Part shown: positions 24,084 to 33,097 of the stretch, piece by piece
Numbering within the stretch: position 1 is the stretch's first letter
Layout of the letters: every line of letters starts with the position of its first letter
From: CBDIBC01 sp965276635
GTDB taxonomy: Bacteria > Actinomycetota > Acidimicrobiia > Acidimicrobiales > Palsa-688
Length of the DNA: 64,000 nt
Reading direction: 5' to 3'
Assembly: GCA_965276635.1 (NCBI GenBank)
Contig: CBDIBC010000005.1
Span: 1 to 64,000 of the forward strand
Position numbers and translations under genes: made by a program
The notes under the pieces: generated by a model
The model's input: only the letters and a program-made list of their open reading frames with translations
Told to the model about the DNA's origin: nothing
The model's database searches: none

Positions 24084-26797
24084 CCGCTGTTGCGCAGGCC
24101 CGTGGCCAGGCCGTTGAGGGTGAGCTGGATGCCCTGGTGCACGACGTCGTCGCGCTCCCCGCTGCGCCAGCGCCGCAACAGGGCCACCTGCAGGTGGTTC
24201 AACGGGTCGAGGTAAGGGATGCGGTCACGCAGGTTCCGGGCCAGGGCCGGCTCGTCGTAGAGCAGGTCCTCGTGGCCGGTTATGGCCTGGACGGCGCGCA
24301 CGCTACGGGCGTGCTCGGCAGCCAGCCGGGACCAGATGCGGTCACGCAGCACGGGGTCGGGCACCAGCGCGCTGTAGCGGGCGGCGATGGTCAGGTCTGT
24401 CTTGGCCAGCACCATGGCCATGTTGGCGATCACCGAACGCCAAAAGCCCCACTGCTGGTGCATCTCCTGGAGCTGGGCCAGGCGATCGGGCTCCTCCCCC
24501 ATCCAGTCCTCCAGGGCGGTGCCGGTGCCGTACCAGCCCGGGAGCATCAGCCGGCACTGGCTCCAACTGAAAACCCACGGGATGGCCCGCAGGTCCTCCA
24601 CCCGTTCCGACGGCCGCCGCGATGCCGGCCGGCTGCCGATGTTCAGCTCGGCGATCTCACGGATCGGGGTGGCCGTGCGGAACCATTCGATGAACCCGTC
24701 GGTCCCGTACACCAGGTCCTGGTAGGCGACCTGGGAGCGGGCGGCCAGCTCCTCCATGACGTCCCGGTGGCGGCGGCCCCGGTCCCCGGCGGCACCATCG
24801 AGCCCTGCGGCCGGGCTCTGGTCGCCGTCGAGGGTGGCCTCGACCGCGGCGGACACCAACGCCTCCAGACCACGGCGGGCGTGCTCAGGGTCGGAGTACT
24901 GGGCGGCGATGACCTCACCCTGCTCGGTGAGGCGGATCGTTCCCTGCACGCTGCCCGGCGGCTGGGCGACGATGGCCTCGAATGCCGGGCCGCCACCGCG
25001 CCCGACCGCCCCGCCGCGACCATGGAACAGGCGCAGCCCGACGCCCGCCTCCCGGGTAACGGCGACCAGGTCGAGTTCCGCCCGGTGCAGCGCCCAGTTC
25101 GAGGCCAGGTATCCGCCGTCCTTGTTCGAGTCGGAGTAGCCGAGCATGACCTCCTGGGTGCCCCCGACCTGGGCGACCAACCGGCGCCAGAGCGGCAGGG
25201 CCAGCACGGCACGCATGGTGTCTCCGGCCGCGGCCAGGTCGTCGATGGTCTCGAACAGGGGAACGATCTCGATCGCCAGCGCCGGCTCCCCCTCGGCGGC
25301 GGCCGGTCGATAGAGGCCGACCTCCTTGAGCAGGACCGCGACCTCGAGCAGGTCGCTGACCGACTGGCACTTGGAGATGACGTAGTGCGGGAGGGCGACT
25401 CGGCCGAGCCGCTCCACGGTGCGGGCCGCCTCGGCCAGGATGGCCAGCTCCGACTCCGTCGTCTCGCTGTAGTCGATCCAGGGGCTGCGGAGGAGCCGGG
25501 GCCGGACCAGCTCGGCGAGGAGCACCGCCACCCGCTCGGGTTCGGGCTGGTGGAGGTAGCGGTCGGTCTCGCCGGCGGAGGCCAGCAGCTCGGCCACCAC
25601 CTCCTCGTGGACCTCGGCGTTCTGGCGCATGTCCATGCTGGTCAGGTGGAAGCCGAACGCCTCCACGGCTCGGCGGACCGGGGCCACGCTGGTCTCGGCC
25701 AGGAGGCCGGCGCCGTGGGTGGACAGTGATGCCTCCACGGCCGCCAGGTCGGCGGCCAGCTCGCCAGGGTGGAGGTACGGCTCCAGCTCCGCGCGCGGGA
25801 TCGGGCCAGGGACCGAGCCGGTGATCGCCCTGGCCGTGGCGGCCAGGCGGGCATAGGCGCCGTTCATGGCCCGCCGGTACGGCTCGTTCTGGCGGAACGG
25901 CGAGGTGTCACCGGAGTCGGCCGCCAGCCGTTGGACGTCGGGTGTGGCCTGGACCAGGTCGGAGGACATGGCGAGTCCGATGGCCAGGCGGCGCAGCCCG
26001 TCCAGGTGGCGGGCCAGGGCCATGGTCGACTGGCGTCCGACGGCGTAGGCGAGCACGTCGGCGGTGACGAACGGGTTCCCGTCGCGATCGCCGCCGATCC
26101 ACGATCCGACGCGTACGACCGGGCCGGCTGTGAGGTCGCCGAGGTGACGCTCATAGCGTTCCTGCAACGCGGGGATCTCGTCGAAGAGCGTCAGCTCGTA
26201 GTAGTGCAGCGTGGCGTCGATCTCGTCGCGAACCCGCAACCGCTGGGGGCGCAGGATGCTGGTCTGCCATAGCGCCAGGATCTCCACCTCCAGGCGGCGC
26301 TCGAAGCCCTCACCCCCACCGGCAACAAGCCGTGCCAGCGCACGGGATCGGTCGAGCACCGTACGCCGGCGCACCTCGGTGGGGTGGGCGGTGAGGACGG
26401 GGGTGACACAGATGTGGCGCAGCACCTCGGGAGGTGCGCGGTCCGGCGTGATCCGGGCGAGGGCGTGGCCGAGCGTGCCGGGCCCCGGGAGGTCGTCGCG
26501 GGTGGGGCGGGCCTGACGGTTGGCGGCCACGTCCTCGGCCACGTTGGCGAGGAGCGAGAAGTAGCTGAAGGCTCGGATGACAGCCAGGACGTCGGCGTCG
26601 TCGATGGCGTCGAGGACCGGTACGAGCCGATCGGGGGACGCCCCCTCCCGACGGTCGCCGGTGGCGGCCTGGCGCACGGCCTCAACCAGCTCGTAGACGC
26701 GTGATCCGGCGTGGCTGGCGATCACCGACCCGAGCATCCGGCCGAGGAGGCGGATGTCCTCGGTGGCGGAGACGTCGAAGGGCTCGGTGTCCGCCAT
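24080..26797 (-). CDS. ppc: Phosphoenolpyruvate carboxylase
   Basis: This 905-residue enzyme carboxylates PEP to oxaloacetate, refilling the TCA cycle. TAHPTEVRRRTV near residue 137 holds the catalytic histidine, GYSDSNKDGG is near 555 and FHGRGGAVGRGGGP near 590. The C-terminus LRNSG replaces the more common QNTG. ATG 26797 was chosen at the start of the conserved fold; the frame upstream belongs to the PP2C gene in another frame. It is 19 bp downstream of the PP2C gene on the same strand, so the last part of that operon may drive it. Confidence 0.97.
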   Translation of the reverse strand: MADTEPFDVSATEDIRLLGRMLGSVIASHAGSRVYELVEAVRQAATGDRREGASPDRLVPVLDAIDDADVLAVIRAFSYFSLLANVAEDVAANRQARPTRDDLPGPGTLGHALARITPDRAPPEVLRHICVTPVLTAHPTEVRRRTVLDRSRALARLVAGGGEGFERRLEVEILALWQTSILRPQRLRVRDEIDATLHYYELTLFDEIPALQERYERHLGDLTAGPVVRVGSWIGGDRDGNPFVTADVLAYAVGRQSTMALARHLDGLRRLAIGLAMSSDLVQATPDVQRLAADSGDTSPFRQNEPYRRAMNGAYARLAATARAITGSVPGPIPRAELEPYLHPGELAADLAAVEASLSTHGAGLLAETSVAPVRRAVEAFGFHLTSMDMRQNAEVHEEVVAELLASAGETDRYLHQPEPERVAVLLAELVRPRLLRSPWIDYSETTESELAILAEAARTVERLGRVALPHYVISKCQSVSDLLEVAVLLKEVGLYRPAAAEGEPALAIEIVPLFETIDDLAAAGDTMRAVLALPLWRRLVAQVGGTQEVMLGYSDSNKDGGYLASNWALHRAELDLVAVTREAGVGLRLFHGRGGAVGRGGGPAFEAIVAQPPGSVQGTIRLTEQGEVIAAQYSDPEHARRGLEALVSAAVEATLDGDQSPAAGLDGAAGDRGRRHRDVMEELAARSQVAYQDLVYGTDGFIEWFRTATPIREIAELNIGSRPASRRPSERVEDLRAIPWVFSWSQCRLMLPGWYGTGTALEDWMGEEPDRLAQLQEMHQQWGFWRSVIANMAMVLAKTDLTIAARYSALVPDPVLRDRIWSRLAAEHARSVRAVQAITGHEDLLYDEPALARNLRDRIPYLDPLNHLQVALLRRWRSGERDDVVHQGIQLTLNGLATGLRNSG

Positions 26798-26816
26798 CGC
26801 CTCAGTATGCCTGGGG

Positions 26817-27668
26817 TCAGTCGCTCGGGTCCCGCCACACGACCACGATGGTGCGATCGTCGTGGCACCCCTGCCGGGAGAAATCGGCGGCCGCGAGCAG
26901 GGCAAAGGGCGTGGGGCGGGCAGCCACCGCCGCCGCCAGGGTCGGGGCCACGGTGGCCGGACCGTCCCGCAGCGCGTCGGCGACGCCGTCGGTGAGCAGG
27001 ACCAGCATCTCGTCGGACCCCATGACCAGCGCCGCCTGCTCGACGTCGGGGGCAACAGCCGGGAGGGCAGCGGTGCGGGTGGCGATCATCCCATCGCTGA
27101 CGTCGGCCTCGGCCGACCCGGCCCACAGCTCCCGCCACCCGTTGCCCAGCACGAACGCCGTGCTGTCGCCGACGCGCGCCAGAGCGATACGACCGTCGAC
27201 GTCGGCGCAGGCGACCACCAGGGTCGTGGCACCCGCGGTGGTCCCCGCCGCGGCGTTGGCGGCGTCGACGGCGTGCGCGGCCGCCGTCTCGGCGGTGGTG
27301 CCCTGGTCATCGGTGGTGCCCTGGTCATCGCTTGCCCATGCCGCGCCGGATGCACACGCCGCGGCCAGTGCCGCCTCGGCCGTCGCTGCGCTCCCGGGTC
27401 GGGTGCCGACCCCGTCGGCGACGGCCACGACCAGGCGGTGACCCGACGTCGTCCAGGCGTAGGCGTCCTCCGGCCCGACACCGTGCACCCGGTGGCCGGG
27501 GCCGGCCACCGTGGCGGCCCGCAACGACCACGCCGGGCCGTCACCCCCGTCGGCCCGATACGCCGCGTCACCCGCCCGCCCCTGGTCACGCAGCTTCCAC
27601 GGTGCGCCTGACGCCGGCGACGGTCGGCCCCAGTCAGGCGGGTTGGGGTGCCCGTCGGGCGGGGACAT
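26817..27668 (-). CDS. PP2C-family protein phosphatase (TerY-P triad member)
   Basis: A 283-residue metal-dependent phosphatase of the PP2C type. Metal-binding motifs are VVAVADGVGTRPGS, ARVGDSTAFVL, LLTDGVADAL and the final DDRTIVVVW. Its ATG shares one base with the stop of the vWA gene (TGATG), so translation is coupled. A kinase lies one gene further upstream, making the vWA/phosphatase/kinase trio known as the TerY-P triad. It probably reverses phosphorylation by that kinase. That pairing is inferred from context. Confidence 0.9.
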   Translation of the reverse strand: MSPPDGHPNPPDWGRPSPASGAPWKLRDQGRAGDAAYRADGGDGPAWSLRAATVAGPGHRVHGVGPEDAYAWTTSGHRLVVAVADGVGTRPGSAATAEAALAAACASGAAWASDDQGTTDDQGTTAETAAAHAVDAANAAAGTTAGATTLVVACADVDGRIALARVGDSTAFVLGNGWRELWAGSAEADVSDGMIATRTAALPAVAPDVEQAALVMGSDEMLVLLTDGVADALRDGPATVAPTLAAAVAARPTPFALLAAADFSRQGCHDDRTIVVVWRDPSD

Positions 27669-28372
27669 CAGTCGAGCTGGTCGACCGGGATGGCCGTCAT
27701 GCTCGGCACCTCCGGTGGGACCAGCTGGGCCTCGCCGCTGTACACGCTCGACGACGAGCTGACGATGGACGAGATGAGTCCCTTCATCAACTCGGGCACG
27801 ACCTGAGCCGGCTCGGTCCCCTCGGCGGCGATGAACGCCCGGTTCGGCTTGGCCTCGGCCACCACCGCCAGGATCTCGGCGTCGGCGGCGCCGAAGCCGA
27901 AGGTCAGGATGTTCGGGTGGCGCTTCCACGCCGAGTCGGTGAGGCGTCGGTGGGCGGCGCGCCAGCTCTCGGCGTTGTCGGTCGGCCGCCCGTCGGAGAC
28001 GAACACGACCGCAGGGCGGTACCACCGCTCGCCCTGGCCGCGGCTGGCCAGGTAGTCGGCCTCGATCACCTCTCGGAGGTACTCGAACGCAGCGGTGTAG
28101 GAGGTACGGCCCTCGGCGACCAGGGCTGGCACGGAGGGGACCAGGCTGAGGTCCGAGAGCGGCAGGACGCTGCGAGCCACGTCACTGAAGGTGACCACGC
28201 CGAAGCGGATGACCTCGGCGATGGCGGGATCCTCACCGACGCTTGCCCGCAGTGAGGGCATCTGCCGGTTGACGCTGTCGATCGGTGCGCCACCCATGGA
28301 TGCGGACACGTCGAGACAGAGATAGAACGGGAAGACGGCGTACCGTTCCTCCACGTCGACCTTGTCCGTCAT
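27668..28372 (-). CDS. TerY-like vWA domain protein (TerY-P triad member)
   Basis: A 234-residue, almost pure von Willebrand A domain. The MIDAS motif is DVSASMGG (D21, S23, S25), followed by GRTSYTAAFEYL and FVSDGRPTDN, which complete the metal site. The protein has no signal peptide. TerY-type vWA proteins work with a PP2C phosphatase and a protein kinase in stress-response systems, and here both are adjacent. ATG 28372 starts the fold; an upstream GTG (28402) would add ten basic residues. Confidence 0.93.
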   Translation of the reverse strand: MTDKVDVEERYAVFPFYLCLDVSASMGGAPIDSVNRQMPSLRASVGEDPAIAEVIRFGVVTFSDVARSVLPLSDLSLVPSVPALVAEGRTSYTAAFEYLREVIEADYLASRGQGERWYRPAVVFVSDGRPTDNAESWRAAHRRLTDSAWKRHPNILTFGFGAADAEILAVVAEAKPNRAFIAAEGTEPAQVVPELMKGLISSIVSSSSSVYSGEAQLVPPEVPSMTAIPVDQLD

Positions 28373-28424
28373 GGTTGTTCGACCGTAGCGGAGGCCCTCC
28401 ACTCCAAGCCAACGAGCCCAGGCA

Positions 28425-29831
28425 TCAGATACCGAGGAACGGGCTCACGACCATGGCCACGACGAAGAGCCCGACGGCGGCCGTGACGAAGTCGACGAGG
28501 ATGCAGCCGACGAGGCGCCGCAGCCCCCGACCGCGCTGGCCGGTGGTCCGCAGAGCCCGGCCGGTGCGTCGATGGGTCCGCAGCCACCACGCCGCCGCCA
28601 GGCGGAGAACCCGGGCCACCTCCTGGCGCGCCCCGGGAATCGGTGGCGCCACCACAACAGGACGGGTCGGGGTACCGATGGGAGCGACGGCCGGCAGCGC
28701 CACCTGCCAGACGCGGCTTCTGCCCTCCTCGGGCACGGGGCGCACCGTGACCTCCGATGCCGACGGGAGCGGCGCCGGCGCCCGCAGCGACGACGGCCGT
28801 CCCGCCAACACCGTCCCGGCCCGCAGCGGTGCCTGGTTGGCGTCGACCGCCCGGCGCAGGTCGGCGGCGCCCATGGCGTCGAGGATGTCGGCCAGAACGT
28901 CGGCCCAGGCGGCCGCGCTCGGTCGGTGCTCCGCCTCGTCGACCGACAAACCCTGGCCGCACAGGCGCCAGATAGGTCCACCAGGGCCCAAGACCGGCAG
29001 GCGCAGCCGGGCGGCAGGCAGGGCGAGCTCGACGGTCATCGCACCCCCTTGCCTCTGCCGCTTCTGCAACGGGTAATGCCCGGCCCCCACGATGCGCAGG
29101 AAGATGAGCGCGATGGAGTAGCGGTCGGCGTGCGGTCCGGGGCTGGCACCGGTGGGGGCGTGCGGATCCTCCCAGTTCGGGGTCATGGCCCGGCGCCGGT
29201 CCGGGGGCCCCAGGAGCCGGCCCGCGTCGTCGAAGCGCTCGCTGCTGTCGCAGTCGAGGACGAAGACCTCGGGACCGCGCTGGGTGGACCACAGGACGTT
29301 CTTGGCCGACAGGTCCCCGTGGACGATCCGCGCCGCCCCGGAGTCGAACGCCTCGAGGAGCCGGGCCAGGGCGTAGACGAGACCGAATCGGTCGGGGGCG
29401 GCCGGGGCCGGGAGATCGATCCCGTAGGCCGCGTGGCGCCGGGCCGGATCGGCGGTCAGGTAGCTCAGCGATGCCGGCCGGCTGCGCCCGTCACGGTGGC
29501 GCACGGTGAAGCGGCGCGGCGCCCGCGGCATCAACACGCCGGCCGCCACGGAAGGATCGCGGGGGTCGACCACCACGGCAGTGGGCCACGCGGCCGCCCG
29601 GGCTACCCGTTCCCCGAGCGGGTCGCCTCCCTCGGCTCCGAAGGCCAACCCGGGCCACGCGACCAGATCGACGAGCGGCCGCGCCGGCACCGGCTTGCGG
29701 TACGCCTTGTACACGAACCCCGGCCGGTCGATCACCAGCTGGACGCTCCCCTCCCCTCCCACAGCCACCACCGCGCCGGTGCGGAAGGTGCCCGCCGAGA
29801 CCGAGACGCCAGGAGCCGGGGGCGCACCCAC
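28425..29831 (-). CDS. Membrane-tethered protein kinase-like protein (TerY-P triad member)
   Basis: A 468-residue protein. The N-terminal half is a divergent protein-kinase fold: a VYKAYRKP lysine strand, the catalytic loop HGDLSAKNVLW near 168 and LDCDSSERF (in place of DFG) near 192. The middle is proline/alanine-rich. The C-terminus ends with a hydrophobic helix (VTAAVGLFVVAMVVSPFLG) that should anchor it in the membrane. Divergence at the metal-binding motif is usual for TerY-P kinases. The start used is GTG 29831, directly after the VIT1 gene stop; in-frame sequence further upstream overlaps that gene. Confidence 0.82.
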   Translation of the reverse strand: MGAPPAPGVSVSAGTFRTGAVVAVGGEGSVQLVIDRPGFVYKAYRKPVPARPLVDLVAWPGLAFGAEGGDPLGERVARAAAWPTAVVVDPRDPSVAAGVLMPRAPRRFTVRHRDGRSRPASLSYLTADPARRHAAYGIDLPAPAAPDRFGLVYALARLLEAFDSGAARIVHGDLSAKNVLWSTQRGPEVFVLDCDSSERFDDAGRLLGPPDRRRAMTPNWEDPHAPTGASPGPHADRYSIALIFLRIVGAGHYPLQKRQRQGGAMTVELALPAARLRLPVLGPGGPIWRLCGQGLSVDEAEHRPSAAAWADVLADILDAMGAADLRRAVDANQAPLRAGTVLAGRPSSLRAPAPLPSASEVTVRPVPEEGRSRVWQVALPAVAPIGTPTRPVVVAPPIPGARQEVARVLRLAAAWWLRTHRRTGRALRTTGQRGRGLRRLVGCILVDFVTAAVGLFVVAMVVSPFLGI

Positions 29832-29832
29832 C

Positions 29833-30594
29833 TCAGGTGGTGGCGATGCCGAGGGCCGAGCCGACACCGAAGGTGACGGCCGCGGCCACCACGGTCGCAG
29901 CCAGCTGACGCAGGGCGGTGCGCCCCGGGCCTCGACCGGTGAACCTCCCGATGGTGGCACCCAGGGCAAGGGATGCCGCGGCGCCGACGACGATGGAGGA
30001 CACCACGGCTGCGGTGCCGTCTACGAAGAACCAGGGCAGCAGGGGGAGCACGGCCCCCAGGCCGAACGACACGAACGATGCCGCACCTGCTTTGCCGGCC
30101 GAGCCCACGGAGCTCGGGTCCACCCCGAGCTCCAGGCGGGCGTGAGTGTCGAGCGCCACGTGGGGGCTGGCCGACAGGATGCGCGCCACCGTCTCGGCGT
30201 CAGCGGCCGGGACCCCACGCGCCCGGTACATAGCGGTGAGCTCGTGCAGCTCGGCCTCTGGCTCGGTCGCCAGCTCGGCTCGCTCCTGCTCGATCTCGCG
30301 CTGCAGCAGCTCGTCCTGGGCCCGCACCGATACCAGCTCACCCGCAGCCATGGAGAACGCCCCGGCCAACAACCCGGCTACGCCGGCCAAGCGGACCGCG
30401 GAGCCTCCGGTGCTCGCCCCGGCGACGCCGAGCACCAGGGACACGTTGGTGATGAGGCCATCCCCTGCGCCGAGGACCGCAGCACGCGCCGCCCCGCCAC
30501 GCACGTCGCGATGGCGGCTCGTCTGCTCCGGCCGGATCAAGCGAGCGAACCGTCGCCAGGGGCTGGTGCGCCTGACTCGAGTTTCGGTGGCCAT
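29833..30594 (-). CDS. VIT1/CCC1-family iron/manganese transporter
   Basis: A 253-residue membrane protein. DGLITNVSLVLGVAGAS and AGAFSMAAGELVSVRAQ are the two N-terminal helices of the VIT1 fold. A cytoplasmic charged loop (EIEQERAEL, with many glutamates) follows, then three helices in the second half. The family moves Fe2+ or Mn2+ out of the cytosol. It ends just before the kinase of the TerY-P-like triad and is read in the same direction, so all four genes may form one operon. Confidence 0.9.
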   Translation of the reverse strand: MATETRVRRTSPWRRFARLIRPEQTSRHRDVRGGAARAAVLGAGDGLITNVSLVLGVAGASTGGSAVRLAGVAGLLAGAFSMAAGELVSVRAQDELLQREIEQERAELATEPEAELHELTAMYRARGVPAADAETVARILSASPHVALDTHARLELGVDPSSVGSAGKAGAASFVSFGLGAVLPLLPWFFVDGTAAVVSSIVVGAAASLALGATIGRFTGRGPGRTALRQLAATVVAAAVTFGVGSALGIATT

Positions 30595-30644
30595 CCTCCC
30601 AGCATCTCCGACTTTCCTCGCTCGCGCGCAATCCGGTGCGACGA

Positions 30645-30676
30645 GCTCGTGCCTTCGGTCGACCGAAGGCGCGAGC
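30645..30676. promoter_or_regulatory. 32-bp near-perfect palindrome in the VIT1/SDR divergent region
   Basis: The core 30651-30670 (GCCTTCGGTCGACCGAAGGC) is a perfect 20-bp palindrome. It extends to 16-bp arms with a single mismatch (GCTCG at 30645-30649, CGAGC at 30672-30676). It lies about 50 bp upstream of the VIT1 start and 80 bp upstream of the SDR start, between divergent genes, so an operator is more likely than a terminator. Confidence 0.65.
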
Positions 30677-30756
30677 GTCGAGCGGCCTCTTGCCCGGCGA
30701 TTAGGGTCCCCGGACGGCAGGCGCCGTGGCCATGCCAGGAGGGAGGGACGACTCGC

Positions 30757-31518
30757 ATGCAGGTGCTCGACCGGTTTCGCCTCGACGGACGGGTGGCCGT
30801 CATCACCGGCGCCTCCTCGGGGCTCGGGGTGGCATTCGCCCAGGCCTTCGCCGAGGCCGGCGCTGACGTCGCGCTCGGCGCCCGGCGCACCGAGCGCTTG
30901 GCCGACACGTCACGATTGGTGGAGAGAGCGGGCCGACGGGCGGTCGCGGTCGGAACCGACGTCGCCCAGCCGGAGGAGTGCCAGCGCCTGGTCCAAGCGG
31001 CCGTCGACGCCTTTGGCCGCGTCGACGTCCTGGTGAACAATGCGGGCATCGGCGCCGCCGTGCCCGCCAGCCGCGAGACGCCCGAGCAGTTCCGCTCGGT
31101 GCTCGACGTGAACCTGCACGGCTGCTACTGGATGGCCCAGGCCGCCGCCCGGGTGATGCCGCCCGGCAGCTCCATCGTCAACATCGCGAGCGTCCTGGGC
31201 CTGGTCACGGCCGGCCTGCCGCAGGCTGCGTATGCCGCGTCGAAGGCCGGCCTGACCGGCCTGACCCGTGACCTGGCTGCACAATGGACCGGCCGCAAAG
31301 GGATCCGCGTCAACGCCGTGGCGCCCGGGTTCTTCGCCACGGAGATGACCGAGCAGTACCCGCCGGGATACCTCGACGGACGGATCGCCGCCGTCCCAGC
31401 CCAGCGAGCGGGTGACCCGTCTGAACTGGCCGCCACGGTCGTGTTCCTCGCATCCGACGCCGCCGGGTACATCACCGGGGTCACCCTGCCTGTCGACGGC
31501 GGCCTGACCATCTCGTAG
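30757..31518 (+). CDS. SDR-family oxidoreductase (classical, FabG-like)
   Basis: The 253-residue protein has TGASSGLG for NAD(P) binding, NNAGIG, the catalytic serine in NIASVLG and YAASK as the catalytic Tyr-Lys pair. PGFFATEMT and the C-terminal GVTLPVDGGLT complete a classical short-chain dehydrogenase. It would reduce or oxidise a hydroxyl/keto group. ATG 30757 is supported by a strong GGAGGGAGG ribosome binding site. The substrate is unknown; a thiolase-like gene lies 43 bp away, convergent. Confidence 0.94.
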   Translation: MQVLDRFRLDGRVAVITGASSGLGVAFAQAFAEAGADVALGARRTERLADTSRLVERAGRRAVAVGTDVAQPEECQRLVQAAVDAFGRVDVLVNNAGIGAAVPASRETPEQFRSVLDVNLHGCYWMAQAAARVMPPGSSIVNIASVLGLVTAGLPQAAYAASKAGLTGLTRDLAAQWTGRKGIRVNAVAPGFFATEMTEQYPPGYLDGRIAAVPAQRAGDPSELAATVVFLASDAAGYITGVTLPVDGGLTIS

Positions 31519-31560
31519 ACCAGGGCCGCCGGCCGAACGTGGCGACAAAACGAGCCGGTG

Positions 31561-33036
31561 CTATCCGCCGAGCCGTACCGTGGCGCCGGCCAGCTGGACC
31601 GGTCGGCCGATGGGGTCCTCGGCCAGGAGCTCGGCCATGTCGTCGACGTCGTCGGTGGCGCCAACGGCCCGGTGCCCGTCGCCGTCCAGGCAGGCCAGGA
31701 AGGCGCGCTCGGGACGTCCCTGGCGGTCGTGCATCACCGTGAACGTCTCGATGCGAGCCGGCCCGCAGGGATCGATCAGGCGCGCTCGGCAGGGCACGGC
31801 GTCGACGACGTCCTGCGGATGCCCGACCTGGAGCGGCCGATGGGGTGGGCGGCCGGAGTAGATGCCGACGGCATGCTTGGTCAGGTTGCCTCCGTTCGCG
31901 GTGCAGAGCCCGAAGGCATCGGGATCCTCGCGAAGGAGCCCGACCATGGTGGCGATGGAATGGGTCACGTAGTTGTTCCACGGTCCGCCGGCGAAGGTGA
32001 GACCGCCCGTGACCGTCAATGGGCGGCCGAGGCCGAGACCCAGCTCGGCCGCGGCCACCTGCACTGCGGAAGGGAAGCACGAGTAGAGGTCGACATGGGC
32101 GATGTCGTCGATCCCGATGCCGGCACCCCCGAGCGCGGCGGCCCCGGCGGCGCGGATGGCCGGGGACGCGGCCAGGTCCTGACGCCGAAAGACGTCGATG
32201 ACGTCGTTGGCCTCGGCCGCGCCCTGGAGGAAAACCCAACGGTCGGTGGCCACGCGATGCCGGCGGGCGGCCTCGACTGAGCAGAGGATCAACGCCGCCG
32301 CCTGGTCCACCGAGCTGTTCGAGTTCATCCGCTTGGGGTAGGGCCAGCCGATCATCCGGTTCTCCGGACCGGGAGTGGCGATCTCCTCGGCTGAGTAGGC
32401 CTGCGGGATGGCGGCGTGGGGGTTGGTGGCCGCCGCGCGGCTGAGGCCGGCCCACAGCTCGGAGATGCGGCGTAGGTGCTCGTGGCGTCCTTCGTGGCGC
32501 TTGGCGTGCAGCGCGTTGTCGAACATCGGGTAGAACTGCACGGGCAGGAGGAGGCCCAGGGCTGCATCCTCGGGGCTCGAGAGCGACAGATCGCTACCCA
32601 GCACGGCGGTGGGTCGGGCGCCGTCGGCCTGCCGGGTCCATGCCGGGTGCTCGCCCCGACGGCGGGAGGCGGCCCGTGTCCGCCACGACTCCCCGCCACC
32701 GATCAGGGCGACGTCCAACTCTCCCCGCCCGATCGCCTCGGCCGTGGCATCGACCAGCAGTTGTGGTGTGTTGCCGCCGTCGGTGGTGTAGACGGTCTGG
32801 CGAACCTCGACACCGAGGCGCTCGGCCACCAGCGTGGCGGGATCGGGGTACCGCCGTGACAGGATGTGGACGACTCGGATGGAATCGAGCTGCGCCAGCA
32901 ACGCGACAGCGCCGGCATCCGCCGCCGCTCGCCGGGCCGCCTCGGCCAGGAGCTCCGTCGGCTCTGGCGCCTCCCCCTCGCTGATGTTCACCTGGCCGAC
33001 GCCCACGATCACTGGCGTCCGTGGGTCGATCTCCAC
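31561..33036 (-). CDS. Thiolase-superfamily protein (acetyl-CoA acetyltransferase-like)
   Basis: A 491-residue protein. It starts EIDPRTPVIVGVGQVN, the entry of actinobacterial thiolase-like acetyl-CoA acetyltransferases. ALIGGGESW, VDLYSCFPSAVQ and CTANGGNLTKHAVGIY are the conserved blocks of this longer thiolase group. The classical nucleophile cysteine context is not obvious, so activity should not be assumed. GTG 33036 is preceded by AGGAGG. A PadR-family gene lies immediately upstream on the same strand. Confidence 0.85.
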   Translation of the reverse strand: MEIDPRTPVIVGVGQVNISEGEAPEPTELLAEAARRAAADAGAVALLAQLDSIRVVHILSRRYPDPATLVAERLGVEVRQTVYTTDGGNTPQLLVDATAEAIGRGELDVALIGGGESWRTRAASRRRGEHPAWTRQADGARPTAVLGSDLSLSSPEDAALGLLLPVQFYPMFDNALHAKRHEGRHEHLRRISELWAGLSRAAATNPHAAIPQAYSAEEIATPGPENRMIGWPYPKRMNSNSSVDQAAALILCSVEAARRHRVATDRWVFLQGAAEANDVIDVFRRQDLAASPAIRAAGAAALGGAGIGIDDIAHVDLYSCFPSAVQVAAAELGLGLGRPLTVTGGLTFAGGPWNNYVTHSIATMVGLLREDPDAFGLCTANGGNLTKHAVGIYSGRPPHRPLQVGHPQDVVDAVPCRARLIDPCGPARIETFTVMHDRQGRPERAFLACLDGDGHRAVGATDDVDDMAELLAEDPIGRPVQLAGATVRLGG

Positions 33037-33097
33037 CGGTCCCTCCTCCTTCGGAGGCTGGATTCTGCCAGGTCGAGCCGGGTCGGCCCAGATCCGC

